Assembly: GCF_023078275.1 (NCBI RefSeq)
Contig: NC_062987.1
Span: 22,305,772-22,369,771, forward strand
DNA length: 64,000 nucleotides
Reading direction: 5' to 3'
Origin: Leguminivora glycinivorella
Taxonomy: Eukaryota; Arthropoda; Insecta; Lepidoptera; Tortricidae
Below are positions 1 through 10,028 of this stretch, in pieces; the first letter of the stretch is position 1, and each line of letters opens with the position of its first letter. Made by a program: the position numbers and the translations under genes. The notes under the pieces are model-generated. The model was not told the origin of the DNA. It worked only from the letters and a program-made list of their open reading frames with translations, and searched no databases.

Positions 1-24
1 GCGTAGGCGCATTCTGAAAAGGGG

Positions 25-31
25 TATAAAA
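25..31 (+). promoter_or_regulatory. TATA box of the Pao LTR promoter (5' LTR)
   Basis: TATAAAA lies in GGGGTATAAAAGG, a strong TATA context. Transcription would be expected to start about 25-35 bases downstream, putting the U3/R boundary near 55-65. The same box recurs at 7560-7566 in the 3' LTR. The start site is inferred. Confidence 0.6.
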
Positions 32-80
32 GGAACGATCGCTCGGTATGGGACATTCGAATTCGACCGGAACAAGAAGA

Positions 81-195
81 ACCAGCAGCCTCCAAGGAAA
101 ACCAGCAGCCAGCAGCCTACTACAAGCAGCCTACAGCCAGCAGCCAGCAGCCTACAGCCAGCAGCTAGCAGCCTACAGCCAGCAGCCAGCCACCC
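81..195 (+). repeat. CAGCAGCC-rich short tandem repeat in LTR
   Basis: Units such as CAGCCAGCAG and CCTACAGC recur in an irregular 7-21 base pattern. The same array occurs at 7616-7730 in the 3' LTR. It lies just downstream of the TATA box, so it would be in the transcribed leader. It creates Ser/Gln/Pro-rich open frames that have no other support as genes. Confidence 0.7.
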
Positions 196-536
196 TCCAC
201 GACGGGTAGCGGCAGCAGCAGAAAACGACAGCATCGCGACGTATCGTCCGTACCGAGCGTTTCGTTAGGATCAAGTTAGGATATTAGCTTAGGAGTATTT
301 TTATAACCGCGTTAAAATTAGAGTCGTTGATTTTTGTAAATATAAACCATTTGATTTGATTCGTTTTTTAGTTAGTTTAATCCAAAATCATAATCGGTAC
401 GGTTGATTGCTGAGGACGACATCGAAGCTCAAGGTACAGGCCCGGGACGAAAGAGTGAGTCGCACGAGCTCCAGCACATTCTCTCCACTTCGAGCCGTCG
501 ATAGGAAGCTTTGCGGACGCGGTCTGCAACAGTTTC

Positions 537-554
537 TGGTCCTTCGAGCCGGAT
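537..554 (+). other. Primer binding site, complementary to tRNA-Tyr 3' end
   Basis: TGGTCCTTCGAGCCGGAT begins 5 bases after the LTR end (CAACA at 531). Its complement ends in CCGGCTCGAAGGA plus CCA, which matches the 3' end of insect tRNA-Tyr as I recall it. It would prime minus-strand DNA synthesis. Confidence 0.8.
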
Positions 555-592
555 CTTCGTGCGGACTACGGGTCTACAGCGACGTACCTGTC

Positions 593-793
593 ATGAGCGA
601 CGACAGGATGGTAAGGACGAGGTCCAGGTCCAACCGAGCTGCGTCAGTGACGAGCGAAGAGGAGAGGCAGCAACTACTCGACGAAGGCGCGTCGGCGGCC
701 CGCGAACGAGAGGCCGCACGCGCAAGCGCTGAGAGGGCGATGGGCGCCGACGCGGCGCGCCCTCCCTCACCTCCTCCGGACCCGCTGGCGTAA
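593..793 (+). CDS. Possible Gag N-terminal leader ORF in a different frame from Gag-Pol
   Basis: An ATG at 593 opens a 66-codon frame beginning MSDDRMVRTRSRSNR and running through a charged Arg/Glu/Ala-rich stretch to a TAA at 791-793. It is the first ATG after the primer site to give protein-like sequence. The Gag-Pol frame (-1 relative to this one) is open from 733, just after a TGA, so the two frames overlap over 733-793. Three readings are possible: Gag starts here and a -1 shift joins the frames; one indel has separated the true N-terminus in this copy; or Gag simply starts at 826. I see no classic slippery heptamer in the overlap, so programmed shifting is not supported by sequence alone. 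Confidence 0.4.
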   Translation: MSDDRMVRTRSRSNRAASVTSEEERQQLLDEGASAAREREAARASAERAMGADAARPPSPPPDPLA

Positions 794-825
794 CGGAAGG
801 GCTTAGCGTCGCCGGCGCGCAACCG

Positions 826-3800
826 ATGGGCGCGGCGACAGCTAACAGCACGCTCAGGTATGGATTAACCGTAGAGACACCGAGGTCACCGTCCTACGAC
901 ACGACATTGCTATGGCGAAGGGATTTAGCCAAGCGGTTACGGCGTCGTTCCAGACCCACGCCGATCCCAGCTAGACATCCCAAGGCTGCCGTCATAGACA
1001 GAACTACCGAGAAACGAAAGTCGCTGCAGGAAACTACCAAGGAGGTAAATAAACCAATTATTAAAGCTCAGTCCGTCAGATCACATGCGAGCAGTCGCAC
1101 TGTGATAGAAGCGCAGCTGTCTCAGGCGGAGCTCGAGGCCAGCGAACGGCTAGCGGAGATATCCCGGAGGGAGTTGCAGCTAGAAGCGGACATGGTACGT
1201 AAACGGCTAGACGCCAGAAAACTGCAGATCCGCGCTAATGCGGATAGCGCAGACGAGCACGAATCTGCTGGTAGCGTGCGAAATTCGAATCAAGATCGAT
1301 TAGACGAATGGCTAGAGAACTCGCGAGACGCGACGTCAAAACCCATTTGTAAGAGGTTAACCGACGAACCTCTACCCAAGTACGAGACTCCGAGACGACC
1401 TGCGCAGGCGGAGCGGCATATTCGAGGCCTCTCACCGGACCGCCAGGTATATCGGCGATCGATATCGCCACCGTCGGAGTCGCGTAGGCGATCGATATCG
1501 CCACCGGAGCGACGCAGGCGATCGACGACGCCGCCGGCGCGTCGCGAGCGATCGACGTCGCCACAGCTGGACGCGCGTACTCCGCACACGGCGCACACGC
1601 GCGCCACCGAAGGTACTGTAGCAGAGTCCATGCTGCACCTGTTCGAGAGGATGCAGATGGCGGCCCGTCCAGCCCCGAAGGATATATTCGAGCTGCCGCA
1701 TTTCTACGGAGACGTCAGCGAGTGGAGAAGTTTCTACAATACCTACGCAGAGACATCGAAGCGGTATAAGTTCACTGACTACGAGAACGTGGCGCGGCTC
1801 AGGATGGCTTTACGCGGGGACGCAAAGACGTGTGTGTCTCACGTGTTATCGACAGCCACCAGACCCGATATGATCGTGAGAATACTGAAAAAGCAGTTTG
1901 GACGCAGCGAGGTATTGTTAGACAAGGCGATTGACGACCTGCGAAAGTTGCCGCAGTTGGGGCCTACCGCGAACGACCTCAACACTTTCGCGATAAAAAT
2001 AATGAACGTGGTATCTACAGTTATGGATATCGATCGAAGGCACTATGCCGATAACCCCATGCTCATCAGAGAGGTTACGGACAGGTTGTCGCCGCATCTT
2101 CGAAGCAGATGGTGCGACTACGCGAAGAAACATCGAGACAGCAAGGACCCGGAGATTCTGCAGTTGGCGGATTTCCTCATGGAGGAGAGCGAACAGGAGA
2201 TGTCCTTCTGTCACGCCCGCGCCGCCCCGAGGCGAGCGCAGGCGCCGTTATCAGTGCCGCACGCGCGCGCAGCCGGCGCTCGCGTGAAAATATCCGCAAC
2301 GCACAACCCGCCGAGAGCTCCCACAGGACGTCAACACGAGGTGCAGAAAGTGACGTACGCGACACGTCAAGCCACAACATCCCGTTCGACGACGTGCCTG
2401 TTCTGCGGTGGCGGTCACCTGACGCCGGACTGCCGCAAGTTAGCCGCCCAATCCGTGGGCGCTAGATGGGAGTGGGCGAAATTAAATCGTATATGCTATC
2501 GCTGTATCGACGCGAAGCATATGAAAACACAATGCAAGGCCAAAGCGTGCGGCGTTGCAGGCTGTCCTCACGTACACCATCGACTGCTTCATGCGGACTC
2601 GCCGCAGGAAGTGCGTGAGGATACGGCTATGGTGCTAACACAAGAAATCAGGTCAGTACCTACATCGTCAGCAGTGACGTCATCGGCCGAGCCAGCGGAC
2701 ACGACGGAGCCGCGAGCTGCGGACGACGAGAACGACGCCCGCGTGTACGTGTCGTCAACACCGGACTACAGCGTGCTGCTAAAGGTACTACCCGTAACCG
2801 TATCAGGTCCAAAGGGAACGGCGCATATCTTCGCTTTCCTTGACGATGGATCCACCTTGTCAATGATCGACCAGGACGTCGCGGACGAGATCGGCGCGGT
2901 CGGTCAAGACGAGCCGCTATGCATAAGAGGTATTCAGCGGTTGAAACTTAGCTCAGTGACACAGACGGTCAAGGCTAAAGTAAGCCCCGCTCGTGGCGGC
3001 TTGACATACGATATATCCCTAAAAACGGTAGACGGACTAGGGATACGCTCGCAGTCATTAAATAAGAAGCGTCTATTGGAATACGAACATCTGGCGGACT
3101 TGGGCGACGAGTGCTACACGGGCATGGGCGTGCCGCAGATGTTAATAGGCGGAGACTTCAGTCATCTTATAAACCCGACGGAGGTGAGGCAGGGCGGCGA
3201 GGACGAGCCGTGCGCAGTTAAAACCTCGTTAGGATGGGTTTTCTTCGGGCGAATGCCGAGGTATGTACCAAATAACGAGCAGGTCGTGATGCACTGCCAC
3301 AGTGACGACAGTGATCTCGTGGAGCAGGTCAAGAAACACTGGGCAGTCGAGGCGCTTGGCATAACGGCAAAGGACAACATTCGACCCGACGACCAGCGAG
3401 CGATCGATACATTCGAACGAACAGTAAAAAAGGTAGGACAGAGATACGAAGTCGGCCAACTATGGGCTGCCGACGACATAAAGCTGCCACCGAGTTTCAA
3501 CATGGCGAAGGCGAGATTACGCAATCTAGAAGCCCGCATGTCGAGAGATCCTGACTTCGCCAACGAGTATCAAGCACAGATACACAAGCTTCTGGAAAAG
3601 GGGTACGCAGAGCGCATCATGGAACCACCGCAGTCAGATCGGATGTGGTTTCTGCCCCATTTCAGCGTCTACAATTTAAATAAAGGAAAGTATCGCGCTG
3701 TATTCGATTGCGCCGCGAAAAGTCAGGGATGTGCATTGAACGATTTCATCCTCGCGGGACCGGATTTACTACAGAGCCTGCTGGGGATACTACTTCGATT

Positions 3801-6660
3801 CCGTGAGTGGGAATTCGCCGTCACCGCGGACATACAGGAAATGTTCCTTCAAATACAGCTGCGAAGAGAGGATCGGCATAGTCAGCTCTTCATCTGGAGG
3901 GGATCGCGGCGTGACGTGACACCGTGGACGTACCAGCTAAACCGGGTATGTTTCGGTAACATCTCTTCTCCTTTTCTCGCACACTCGGTGCGGAATAGGA
4001 ATGCGACGGACAACAAGGATCGCTATCCGGACGCGGTCTACGATATCCATAATAATCACTACATGGACGATTATGTGGCATCATATGAGACAGAACGGGA
4101 ACTCATATCAACAGCGACACAGGTGAGACTAGCACACGCGGAGGCTAGCTTTCGGCTGCGCAGCTACGCTAGCAACAGCGAGTTGTTAATGCGAAACATC
4201 GATCCGGAGGAGCGAGCGACGGGACCTTCTCATCTCGGAGAAAAGCAACAGACCGTCCTCGGAATGACGTGGGACCCAGAGACGGATACGCTGGGGTACA
4301 ACACGAAAATGCTACGAGTGCCAGACGACGTGAAAAGGTACGAGCGATCGCCCACTAAAAGGGAACTTTTGAGTGCCGTAATGTCAGTTTACGACCCATT
4401 AGGCCTCATAGCGCAGTATATGATAAGCGCTAAGATCATATTCCAACGTGTGTGGACAAAGGGCACGGACTGGGACGAGCGGCTGCCGGCGGAGGAAGCG
4501 GAGGACTTTTTCCGGTGGCTGAGGGCACTGAGCGACGTGTCCGCGCTGCGAATACCCCGACGATACGCCACGCCCACCGGTGCAGTTAGAAGAGAACTGC
4601 ATATTTTCAGTGATGCATCGACCGAGGCCTACAGCGCGGCGGCCTATTGGCGAGTATCGAACGACGAGGAGGAAACGCAAGTGAGCTTAGCTATAGCGAA
4701 AAGCCGAGTTTGCCCGCTAAAGGTAATGACAGTTCCCAGGCTCGAATTAACCGCAGCAGTCGTCGGCGTGCGGCTGGCGGAGACAATTTTACGCGAGCAG
4801 CGTTATCCTGTGACAAAGGTGACGTATTGGACAGATTCCATGGTTGTTCTCGGATGGGTTCGCGATGACGCGCGAAACTATCGTCCGTACGTGTCACACC
4901 GACTTGCGGAGATCGCCGAGAAAACAGATAGAGACGCGTGGAGGTATGTACCAACCGCTCAGAACCCCGCAGATCGAGCGACGAGATGTCAACCAGCGCA
5001 GAGCGTGCGCATCGAGGACGAGTGGTACGAAGGACCGCGCTTTCTCTATGGACCCGAGACATCATGGCCTAGTCACACATCGAATCGAACAGACGACCTG
5101 CCTGAGAGGAAGGCGAGGCCGTCAACCGCGACATCACTGGCGATCATCTCAGCGAAGCCAGACCCTTCGAGCGTACTGCCAGACGTGAGACGGTTTAGCA
5201 GTTACGACAGACTGTTGAACGCGACAGCGAACGTCTTGCTATTCATCGAGAAAACGAGAACGAAGAATAAAGCCTTGCAGCTACAAGTCAGACATTTGAG
5301 AAAGGCAGAACACATGTGGTTGCAATACAGTCAACGACGAAGCTTTCCCGAAGAGCTTCGAGCCTTAAGCCAGAATAGGCTCATCGATCGCAAATCGCGA
5401 TTATACGACCTGGCACCCGAGCTAGGCGATGACGGCGTGTTACGCATGAAGACGAGGCTGGGCAGCGCTCCAGTATTGTACACCGCGCTACAACCGATAA
5501 TACTGGATGGCCGCGAGCCGTTCACCCGTCTACTCATCCTGCGAGCTCACCGACGATCAGCGCACATTCACAACGAAGCAGTAATCAACGAACTGCGACA
5601 AGAATATTGGATACTACATCTGCGGCCGACCGTGAAGTCTGTAGCTCGAAACTGCGCGCTATGCACACTACGACGAGCAACACCGAGAGCGCAGCCCTTA
5701 GGCGATCTCCCGCCCGAGCGACTACAGGCGTATCAACGTCCCTTCACTCACACCGCACAAGACTACATGGGACCGATGTTCGTCACGATCGGACGGCGCA
5801 GAGAAAAACGCTGGGTGTGTCTATACACGTGCCTAGTGACGCGCGCTATTCACCTTGAAAGCGTGCACAGTCTTTCAACCGACAGCGCGCTACTATCACT
5901 ACGAAGATTCGCCGCGAGAAGAGGATGGCCCAGGACGATGTACAGCGATAACGCGACGTGCTTCAGGGCGGCGGCGACGGAACTACGTGAGGCGTACCGG
6001 CAATGGCTGCCTGTACTGCAAACTTACGCCACTCAGAACCGAATGGAGTGGAAATTCATCCCACCTGGCAATCCTTCGGCCGGGGGCGCGTGGGAGCGAA
6101 TGATAAGGACAGTTAAGATAGCGATGTCCTACACTTTCAACGAACGAGCACCGAAACCCGAAGTTTTCGAAACTCTACTCGCCGAGATAGAGAATATCGT
6201 CAACCGACGACCACTTACACATGTCAACGTCGATCCAGACTCCGAAGAAAGTTTGACTCCAGCACACTTTCTACTTCTTCATAACGCTAACCTACCGATG
6301 ATTGGCGTTTACGACGAGAACGAGAAGAAGCAATGGAAGATGGCCCAAGCGCTTGCCGACCACTTTTGGCGGCGCTGGACCAAAGAGTACTTTCCTCTAC
6401 TGGCACCGAGGAAGTCGTCCCACGACGGAGGGCGGCAACTTCAACCAGGCGATGTGGTCATCGTCGCTGAACCCAATGGTCCACGCAGCGTGTGGCCCCG
6501 GGGCGTCGTCGAGACTACCTACCCGGGACCCGATGGACGGGTCCGCTCCGCTGACATCAGAACGAGGCACGGGACGCTACGCAGGCCCAGCTGCAGGCTG
6601 GCGGTCATCGCGTCGCAACCCATGCACCAGGAGTCTTCGACTGCGGGGACAAAATGTTAG
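826..6660 (+). CDS. gag-pol: BEL/Pao Gag-Pol polyprotein, 1944 aa, apparently intact
   Basis: One open frame. The N-terminal third is basic with an SR-like repeat (RSISPP units, about aa 211-248). A DUF1759-type Gag domain starts near aa 286. Two zinc knuckles follow: C524, C527, H531, C536 (an X3 spacing before His instead of the usual X4) and C557, C560, H565, C570. The aspartic protease (DUF1758-like) has LDDGS at 672-676. RT has the TADIQ aspartate at 1002 and YMDDY at 1079-1083. RNase H has FSDAS at 1261-1265, then RLELTAA, a TDSM aspartate and NPADRATR. Integrase has an HHCC-like zinc region (AHRRSAH, CALC), then D1646, D1708 and E1757, and a DUF5641-like tail. The stop codon TAG lies 3 bases inside the 3' LTR. 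No stop or frameshift breaks the catalytic regions, so the copy may be able to move. The true start may be upstream (see 593-793). Confidence 0.93.
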   Translation: MGAATANSTLRYGLTVETPRSPSYDTTLLWRRDLAKRLRRRSRPTPIPARHPKAAVIDRTTEKRKSLQETTKEVNKPIIKAQSVRSHASSRTVIEAQLSQAELEASERLAEISRRELQLEADMVRKRLDARKLQIRANADSADEHESAGSVRNSNQDRLDEWLENSRDATSKPICKRLTDEPLPKYETPRRPAQAERHIRGLSPDRQVYRRSISPPSESRRRSISPPERRRRSTTPPARRERSTSPQLDARTPHTAHTRATEGTVAESMLHLFERMQMAARPAPKDIFELPHFYGDVSEWRSFYNTYAETSKRYKFTDYENVARLRMALRGDAKTCVSHVLSTATRPDMIVRILKKQFGRSEVLLDKAIDDLRKLPQLGPTANDLNTFAIKIMNVVSTVMDIDRRHYADNPMLIREVTDRLSPHLRSRWCDYAKKHRDSKDPEILQLADFLMEESEQEMSFCHARAAPRRAQAPLSVPHARAAGARVKISATHNPPRAPTGRQHEVQKVTYATRQATTSRSTTCLFCGGGHLTPDCRKLAAQSVGARWEWAKLNRICYRCIDAKHMKTQCKAKACGVAGCPHVHHRLLHADSPQEVREDTAMVLTQEIRSVPTSSAVTSSAEPADTTEPRAADDENDARVYVSSTPDYSVLLKVLPVTVSGPKGTAHIFAFLDDGSTLSMIDQDVADEIGAVGQDEPLCIRGIQRLKLSSVTQTVKAKVSPARGGLTYDISLKTVDGLGIRSQSLNKKRLLEYEHLADLGDECYTGMGVPQMLIGGDFSHLINPTEVRQGGEDEPCAVKTSLGWVFFGRMPRYVPNNEQVVMHCHSDDSDLVEQVKKHWAVEALGITAKDNIRPDDQRAIDTFERTVKKVGQRYEVGQLWAADDIKLPPSFNMAKARLRNLEARMSRDPDFANEYQAQIHKLLEKGYAERIMEPPQSDRMWFLPHFSVYNLNKGKYRAVFDCAAKSQGCALNDFILAGPDLLQSLLGILLRFREWEFAVTADIQEMFLQIQLRREDRHSQLFIWRGSRRDVTPWTYQLNRVCFGNISSPFLAHSVRNRNATDNKDRYPDAVYDIHNNHYMDDYVASYETERELISTATQVRLAHAEASFRLRSYASNSELLMRNIDPEERATGPSHLGEKQQTVLGMTWDPETDTLGYNTKMLRVPDDVKRYERSPTKRELLSAVMSVYDPLGLIAQYMISAKIIFQRVWTKGTDWDERLPAEEAEDFFRWLRALSDVSALRIPRRYATPTGAVRRELHIFSDASTEAYSAAAYWRVSNDEEETQVSLAIAKSRVCPLKVMTVPRLELTAAVVGVRLAETILREQRYPVTKVTYWTDSMVVLGWVRDDARNYRPYVSHRLAEIAEKTDRDAWRYVPTAQNPADRATRCQPAQSVRIEDEWYEGPRFLYGPETSWPSHTSNRTDDLPERKARPSTATSLAIISAKPDPSSVLPDVRRFSSYDRLLNATANVLLFIEKTRTKNKALQLQVRHLRKAEHMWLQYSQRRSFPEELRALSQNRLIDRKSRLYDLAPELGDDGVLRMKTRLGSAPVLYTALQPIILDGREPFTRLLILRAHRRSAHIHNEAVINELRQEYWILHLRPTVKSVARNCALCTLRRATPRAQPLGDLPPERLQAYQRPFTHTAQDYMGPMFVTIGRRREKRWVCLYTCLVTRAIHLESVHSLSTDSALLSLRRFAARRGWPRTMYSDNATCFRAAATELREAYRQWLPVLQTYATQNRMEWKFIPPGNPSAGGAWERMIRTVKIAMSYTFNERAPKPEVFETLLAEIENIVNRRPLTHVNVDPDSEESLTPAHFLLLHNANLPMIGVYDENEKKQWKMAQALADHFWRRWTKEYFPLLAPRKSSHDGGRQLQPGDVVIVAEPNGPRSVWPRGVVETTYPGPDGRVRSADIRTRHGTLRRPSCRLAVIASQPMHQESSTAGTKC
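6641..6654 (+). other. Polypurine tract (approximate)
   Basis: CTGCGGGGACAAAA sits directly before TGTTAG, the first bases of the 3' LTR. Position and purine content fit the plus-strand primer. It overlaps the last codons of pol. Confidence 0.6.
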
Positions 6661-8066
6661 CGACGCGTCGAAATATATGTAAAATAGCATAAGAATTCGA
6701 TTAAGACTGTATTCGTAATAAAGATTATTTCGTAGGTAGGAAACGGGTAGAACTGCGTTAGTTAAGTTAATTTTGTCAATTCCGATTATTAAGTATGATA
6801 ATAAGACTCATATGTGATGTATTCGATAGCAGGCAATTCCCATATTCCTTCCTTCCCAAGTCGCGGAAACCGAGTCCAAAGTTCAATCTAAACTCAGACT
6901 GTCCATTGGACTACGATTAATAGCCAATAAGCACTAACGTGAGAGGCTTAGAGCGAGAAAACCGAACTCTCCTCTGATTGGCTAAAAATATTTCCTTAAA
7001 GTTCCGAAATCATTTTCCTTTCACCCGAAAATTGCCTTAGGATTACTCGAATCCAAGCCAATAACTCGATAACTATAAGACATATGAAGATGTAAATAGT
7101 TTTAAAACGTAGCTGGGAACTTACGTAACACGATAACCTACATTTCCATAGTAATATGCCGTTATCGATAACAATGGAGCTCAAGGCAAGCTGAGAAACC
7201 AGTCTATTGTATGGCCCGGACGGCTAATCACCTCTTCTATTGTGTAAAAACGTAAACAAACGCAGGTGCATTCCACTCGAGGTGAATGACCCTAGTGTCA
7301 GGTGCATTGTTACGTAATTTCGAAGCGATAGCCTAATTAGTTTATAAGTAATTAGGATTTGAACGAAAAATGATAGCGTTAAATTCACGTAATCGAGCGC
7401 CGTAACGCGTTCGACCAATCACGACGCGCCATCCGTCGCCTATCGGGCGCAATTATTTACCTCTCTATCGCACGGAGCCTCGCGCTCAGCCGAGTCGTGA
7501 TTGGGCGAATAAATTGAAATGTTTCTTTCCGTGAAGCGTAGGCGCATTCTGAAAAGGGGTATAAAAGGAACGATCGCTCGGTATGGGACATTCGAATTCG
7601 ACCGGAACAAGAAGAACCAGCAGCCTCCAAGGAAAACCAGCAGCCAGCAGCCTACTACAAGCAGCCTACAGCCAGCAGCCAGCAGCCTACAGCCAGCAGC
7701 TAGCAGCCTACAGCCAGCAGCCAGCCACCCTCCACGACGGGTAGCGGCAGCAGCAGAAAACGACAGCATCGCGACGTATCGTCCGTACCGAGCGTTTCGT
7801 TAGGATCAAGTTAGGATATTAGCTTAGGAGTATTTTTATAACCGCGTTAAAATTAGAGTCGTTGATTTTTGTAAATATAAACCATTTGATTTGATTCGTT
7901 TTTTAGTTAGTTTAATCCAAAATCATAATCGGTACGGTTGATTGCTGAGGACGACATCGAAGCTCAAGGTACAGGCCCGGGACGAAAGAGTGAGTCGCAC
8001 GAGCTCCAGCACATTCTCTCCACTTCGAGCCGTCGATAGGAAGCTTTGCGGACGCGGTCTGCAACA
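6655..8066 (+). repeat. 3' LTR, 1412 bp
   Basis: Starts TGTTAG and ends CAACA (TG...CA ends). The pol stop codon is at 6658-6660. U3 is long (to about 7590), with the TATA box at 7560-7566 and the CAGCAGCC array at 7616-7730. AATAAAG at about 6718 is upstream of the TATA box and so is not an obvious polyadenylation signal for the R region. Bases 8067 onward belong to the interrupted LINE. Confidence 0.92.
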
Positions 8067-9207
8067 TGGTTCATTTATGGTATTTATCTCTGAAGCACTG
8101 CCCCAAAGTAAAATACCATATGACATAATGCTGTGAAAGTAACTAAAATAAACTAATCGAGCTGTTTTCACGTCTGTTAACTGACGGATCTTGCTCACTG
8201 CAAAAGCTGCAGAACTAAGTCTATTCGAGAGGTTAACAATATGGGGACCCCACTGAAGTTTAGAATCTAAAGTTATACCAAGAAAAACTGTACTATCTAC
8301 CAGTTCTAATTCCTCATCCTTCACAACGACACTTGTTTGCTCATTCCTTACGTTACTATTAGTGACAAACTTAATACATTTAGTCTTTTTTTCATTTAAT
8401 AATAAATTATTAGCATTGAACCAGTTCACTACTTTAGAGATAGCATTGTTTACATCACTGTGAGCTTGTTGCTGTCGTTTGAGTTTGAAAATAAGTGAGG
8501 TGTCGTCTGCAAACAATACTATATCATGGTGGGTCTTTACAAGGAATGGCAAGTCATTTATGTAGATAAGGAACAGGAAAGGCCCCAATATTGATCCCTG
8601 TGGTACACCCATAGAGACCAATGACCCAGTTGATCTCTGTCCATTGACATCTACCCTTTGTATTCTACCATTTAAGTAGGACTTGAGTAAATCTAGTGCT
8701 GATCCTCTGACTCCATAATAATGTAGTTTCCTGATCAATGTTTCATGACAAACACAGTCGAAGGCCTTAGATAAATCACAAAAGATACCTAAAGCATCTT
8801 GTGACTCCTCCCAGGCATCGAAAATATGCTTAATTAGCTCAACACCAGCATCGGTTGTCGAGCGACCCCGTGTGAAGCCAAATTGCTTATTATGCATTAA
8901 ATTATTAACGTTAAAATGTCGTACTAATTGAGAAAGAACTAATTTTTCAAATATTTTACTGAAAGTTGGCAGCACAGATATTGGTCTAAAGTTAGTGGGG
9001 TCAGAGTGGCTGCCGGATTTAAATAAAGGAGTTATTTTGCTATGTTTCATTAGATCAGGAAACTCGCCGCAGTCAACACTGTTGTTGAATATAACTGCTA
9101 AGTCAGGCGCTACAATCTCAACTAAGGATTTTACGGCATGGACGGAGACCCCCCAGAGGTCACTAGTTTTTTTGACATTAATTGATTTAAATGCCTTTAT
9201 AAACTAC
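8067..9207 (-). pseudogene. Non-LTR retrotransposon (CR1/Jockey-type) reverse transcriptase, truncated
   Basis: On the minus strand, 9207 down to 8067 reads as one continuous frame with RT blocks in order: KITPLFKSG, NFRPISVLPTFSKIFEKL, GFTRGRSTTDA, DLSKAFDCV (first catalytic Asp), GVPQGSILGPFLFLIYINDLP, and FADD (8502-8513). It then runs into a thumb-like region and is cut at 8067 by the Pao 3' LTR. The frame that continues past 8067 is LTR sequence read backwards, not element protein. A stop lies near 9210 with no endonuclease domain upstream, so the copy appears 5'-truncated. The missing C-terminal part should lie left of position 1, beyond the Pao element. Clade assignment is by overall look; RT identity is firm. 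Confidence 0.88.
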
Positions 9208-9212
9208 AAGTA

Positions 9213-9292
9213 GGCTCCATGAAACTACGGTTGCACTCACGTTGTTATGACGCTACTGTTGCAACATGTTTCGGGCTAATAAAAGTAATCAC
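9213..9292 (-). repeat. Penelope-like tail with decayed hammerhead motif, minus strand
   Basis: Read on the minus strand, this contains CCCGAAACATGTTGCAACAG and then GTGAGTGCAACCGTAGTTTC. It aligns with 59701-59757 (CCCGAAACATGTCGCAGCAA, GTGAGTACAACCGTAGATTC). The hammerhead-like GAAA core remains, but the CTGANGA box is degraded and the cleavage triplet is GTT. It abuts the 5' end of the LINE fragment. Confidence 0.55.
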
Positions 9293-10028
9293 AAGACGAT
9301 CCAATTTAATTGAAAGCATTATAGGTTTATCTCGCCGAATCTATAAAGTTACATAAGTAAAACACGAAGATTATAATATTTCACACATGCTCACTTACCT
9401 CGACATAATATGAAACTGCTAACTGACTCTAACTAGTCTGACTTCATTTACCATTTTACCAATTTCTTCTACCACGTCGGTGACAAACAGGTAATTATAC
9501 GGCCCGCCTGATGGAAAGCGGTCCCCGCAACAATTTTTGAAACCTTTTAATATCTTCTGGCTGATATTTACTCCACTGTGCCTTGAGTCCATTCACATAA
9601 CCTTCTAAGTTTCCTAAGCTATAAATGGGGAAACAAAACAATGGAAAAACATAACAGTACACAACAAAAATAAATAGGGTTAGTATAAAACAACAAAAAG
9701 GTAAATAAACATGTCAAATATGTCCCGTTAACTTGTAAATCTTCATTTCTCCCAACTTCGAACTTCCTGCATCTTCACGTGCCCCCCCTTATAGTAAAGT
9801 CTTGACCCACCATTATACAAGAACAAGATAAGTAGTGTAGACCTAAAAATATAAAAACACAATGTTATAAGAGAAATAAAAATTATGCAACTCTCATCTA
9901 CTTTTAACCTGATTTCGAACTTTACCGAAAGACTTGGACAAAAGCCCGCCTTCAACAGAAGTTTCACCCTAAACGTACTTACATAATATCTACACATTAC
10001 GTGACTATGTTTGGTAAAACATATTAAC
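9293..10028. other. AT-rich intergenic DNA
   Basis: No coding frame or RNA gene is seen. A short stretch at about 9488-9535 (GGCCCGCCTGATGGAAAGCG) resembles the 3' untranslated end of Lepidoptera LINEs in minus orientation. Confidence 0.5.

Larger units (their letters stand above)
1..531 (+). repeat. 5' LTR (3' part only)
   Basis: Matches 7536-8066 base for base as far as I can read and ends in CAACA like the 3' LTR. The first part of the LTR (about 880 bases of U3) is upstream of the window. It holds the TATA box at 25-31 and a CAGCAGCC/CTACAGC tandem region at about 81-195. Confidence 0.93.
1..8066 (+). mobile_element. BEL/Pao-type LTR retrotransposon, near complete (5' end outside window)
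   Basis: Seen: two direct repeats (1-531 and 6655-8066), a primer binding site just inside the first, a long Gag-Pol frame (826-6660), and a purine-rich tract before the second repeat. The order protease, RT, RNase H, integrase within one frame, and the DUF1759/DUF1758-type Gag and protease sequences, are those of BEL/Pao elements. The repeats align without a gap (offset 7535) and I see no mismatch over 531 bases, which indicates a recent insertion. The right flank (from 8067) is the RT of a minus-strand LINE, so this element interrupts that LINE. The left flank and target duplication lie outside the window. No env-like frame follows pol. Confidence 0.93.

Noticed and set aside
7440..7803. 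Open frames on both strands in the 3' LTR (Gln/Pro/Ser-rich or Leu/Ala-rich)
   Set aside because: They follow the CAGCAGCC tandem repeat in the LTR, and the same frames exist in the 5' LTR; repeat-driven.
7923..8066. C-terminal end of the minus-strand RT frame
   Set aside because: This part is Pao LTR sequence read backwards; the LINE coding sequence ends at 8067.
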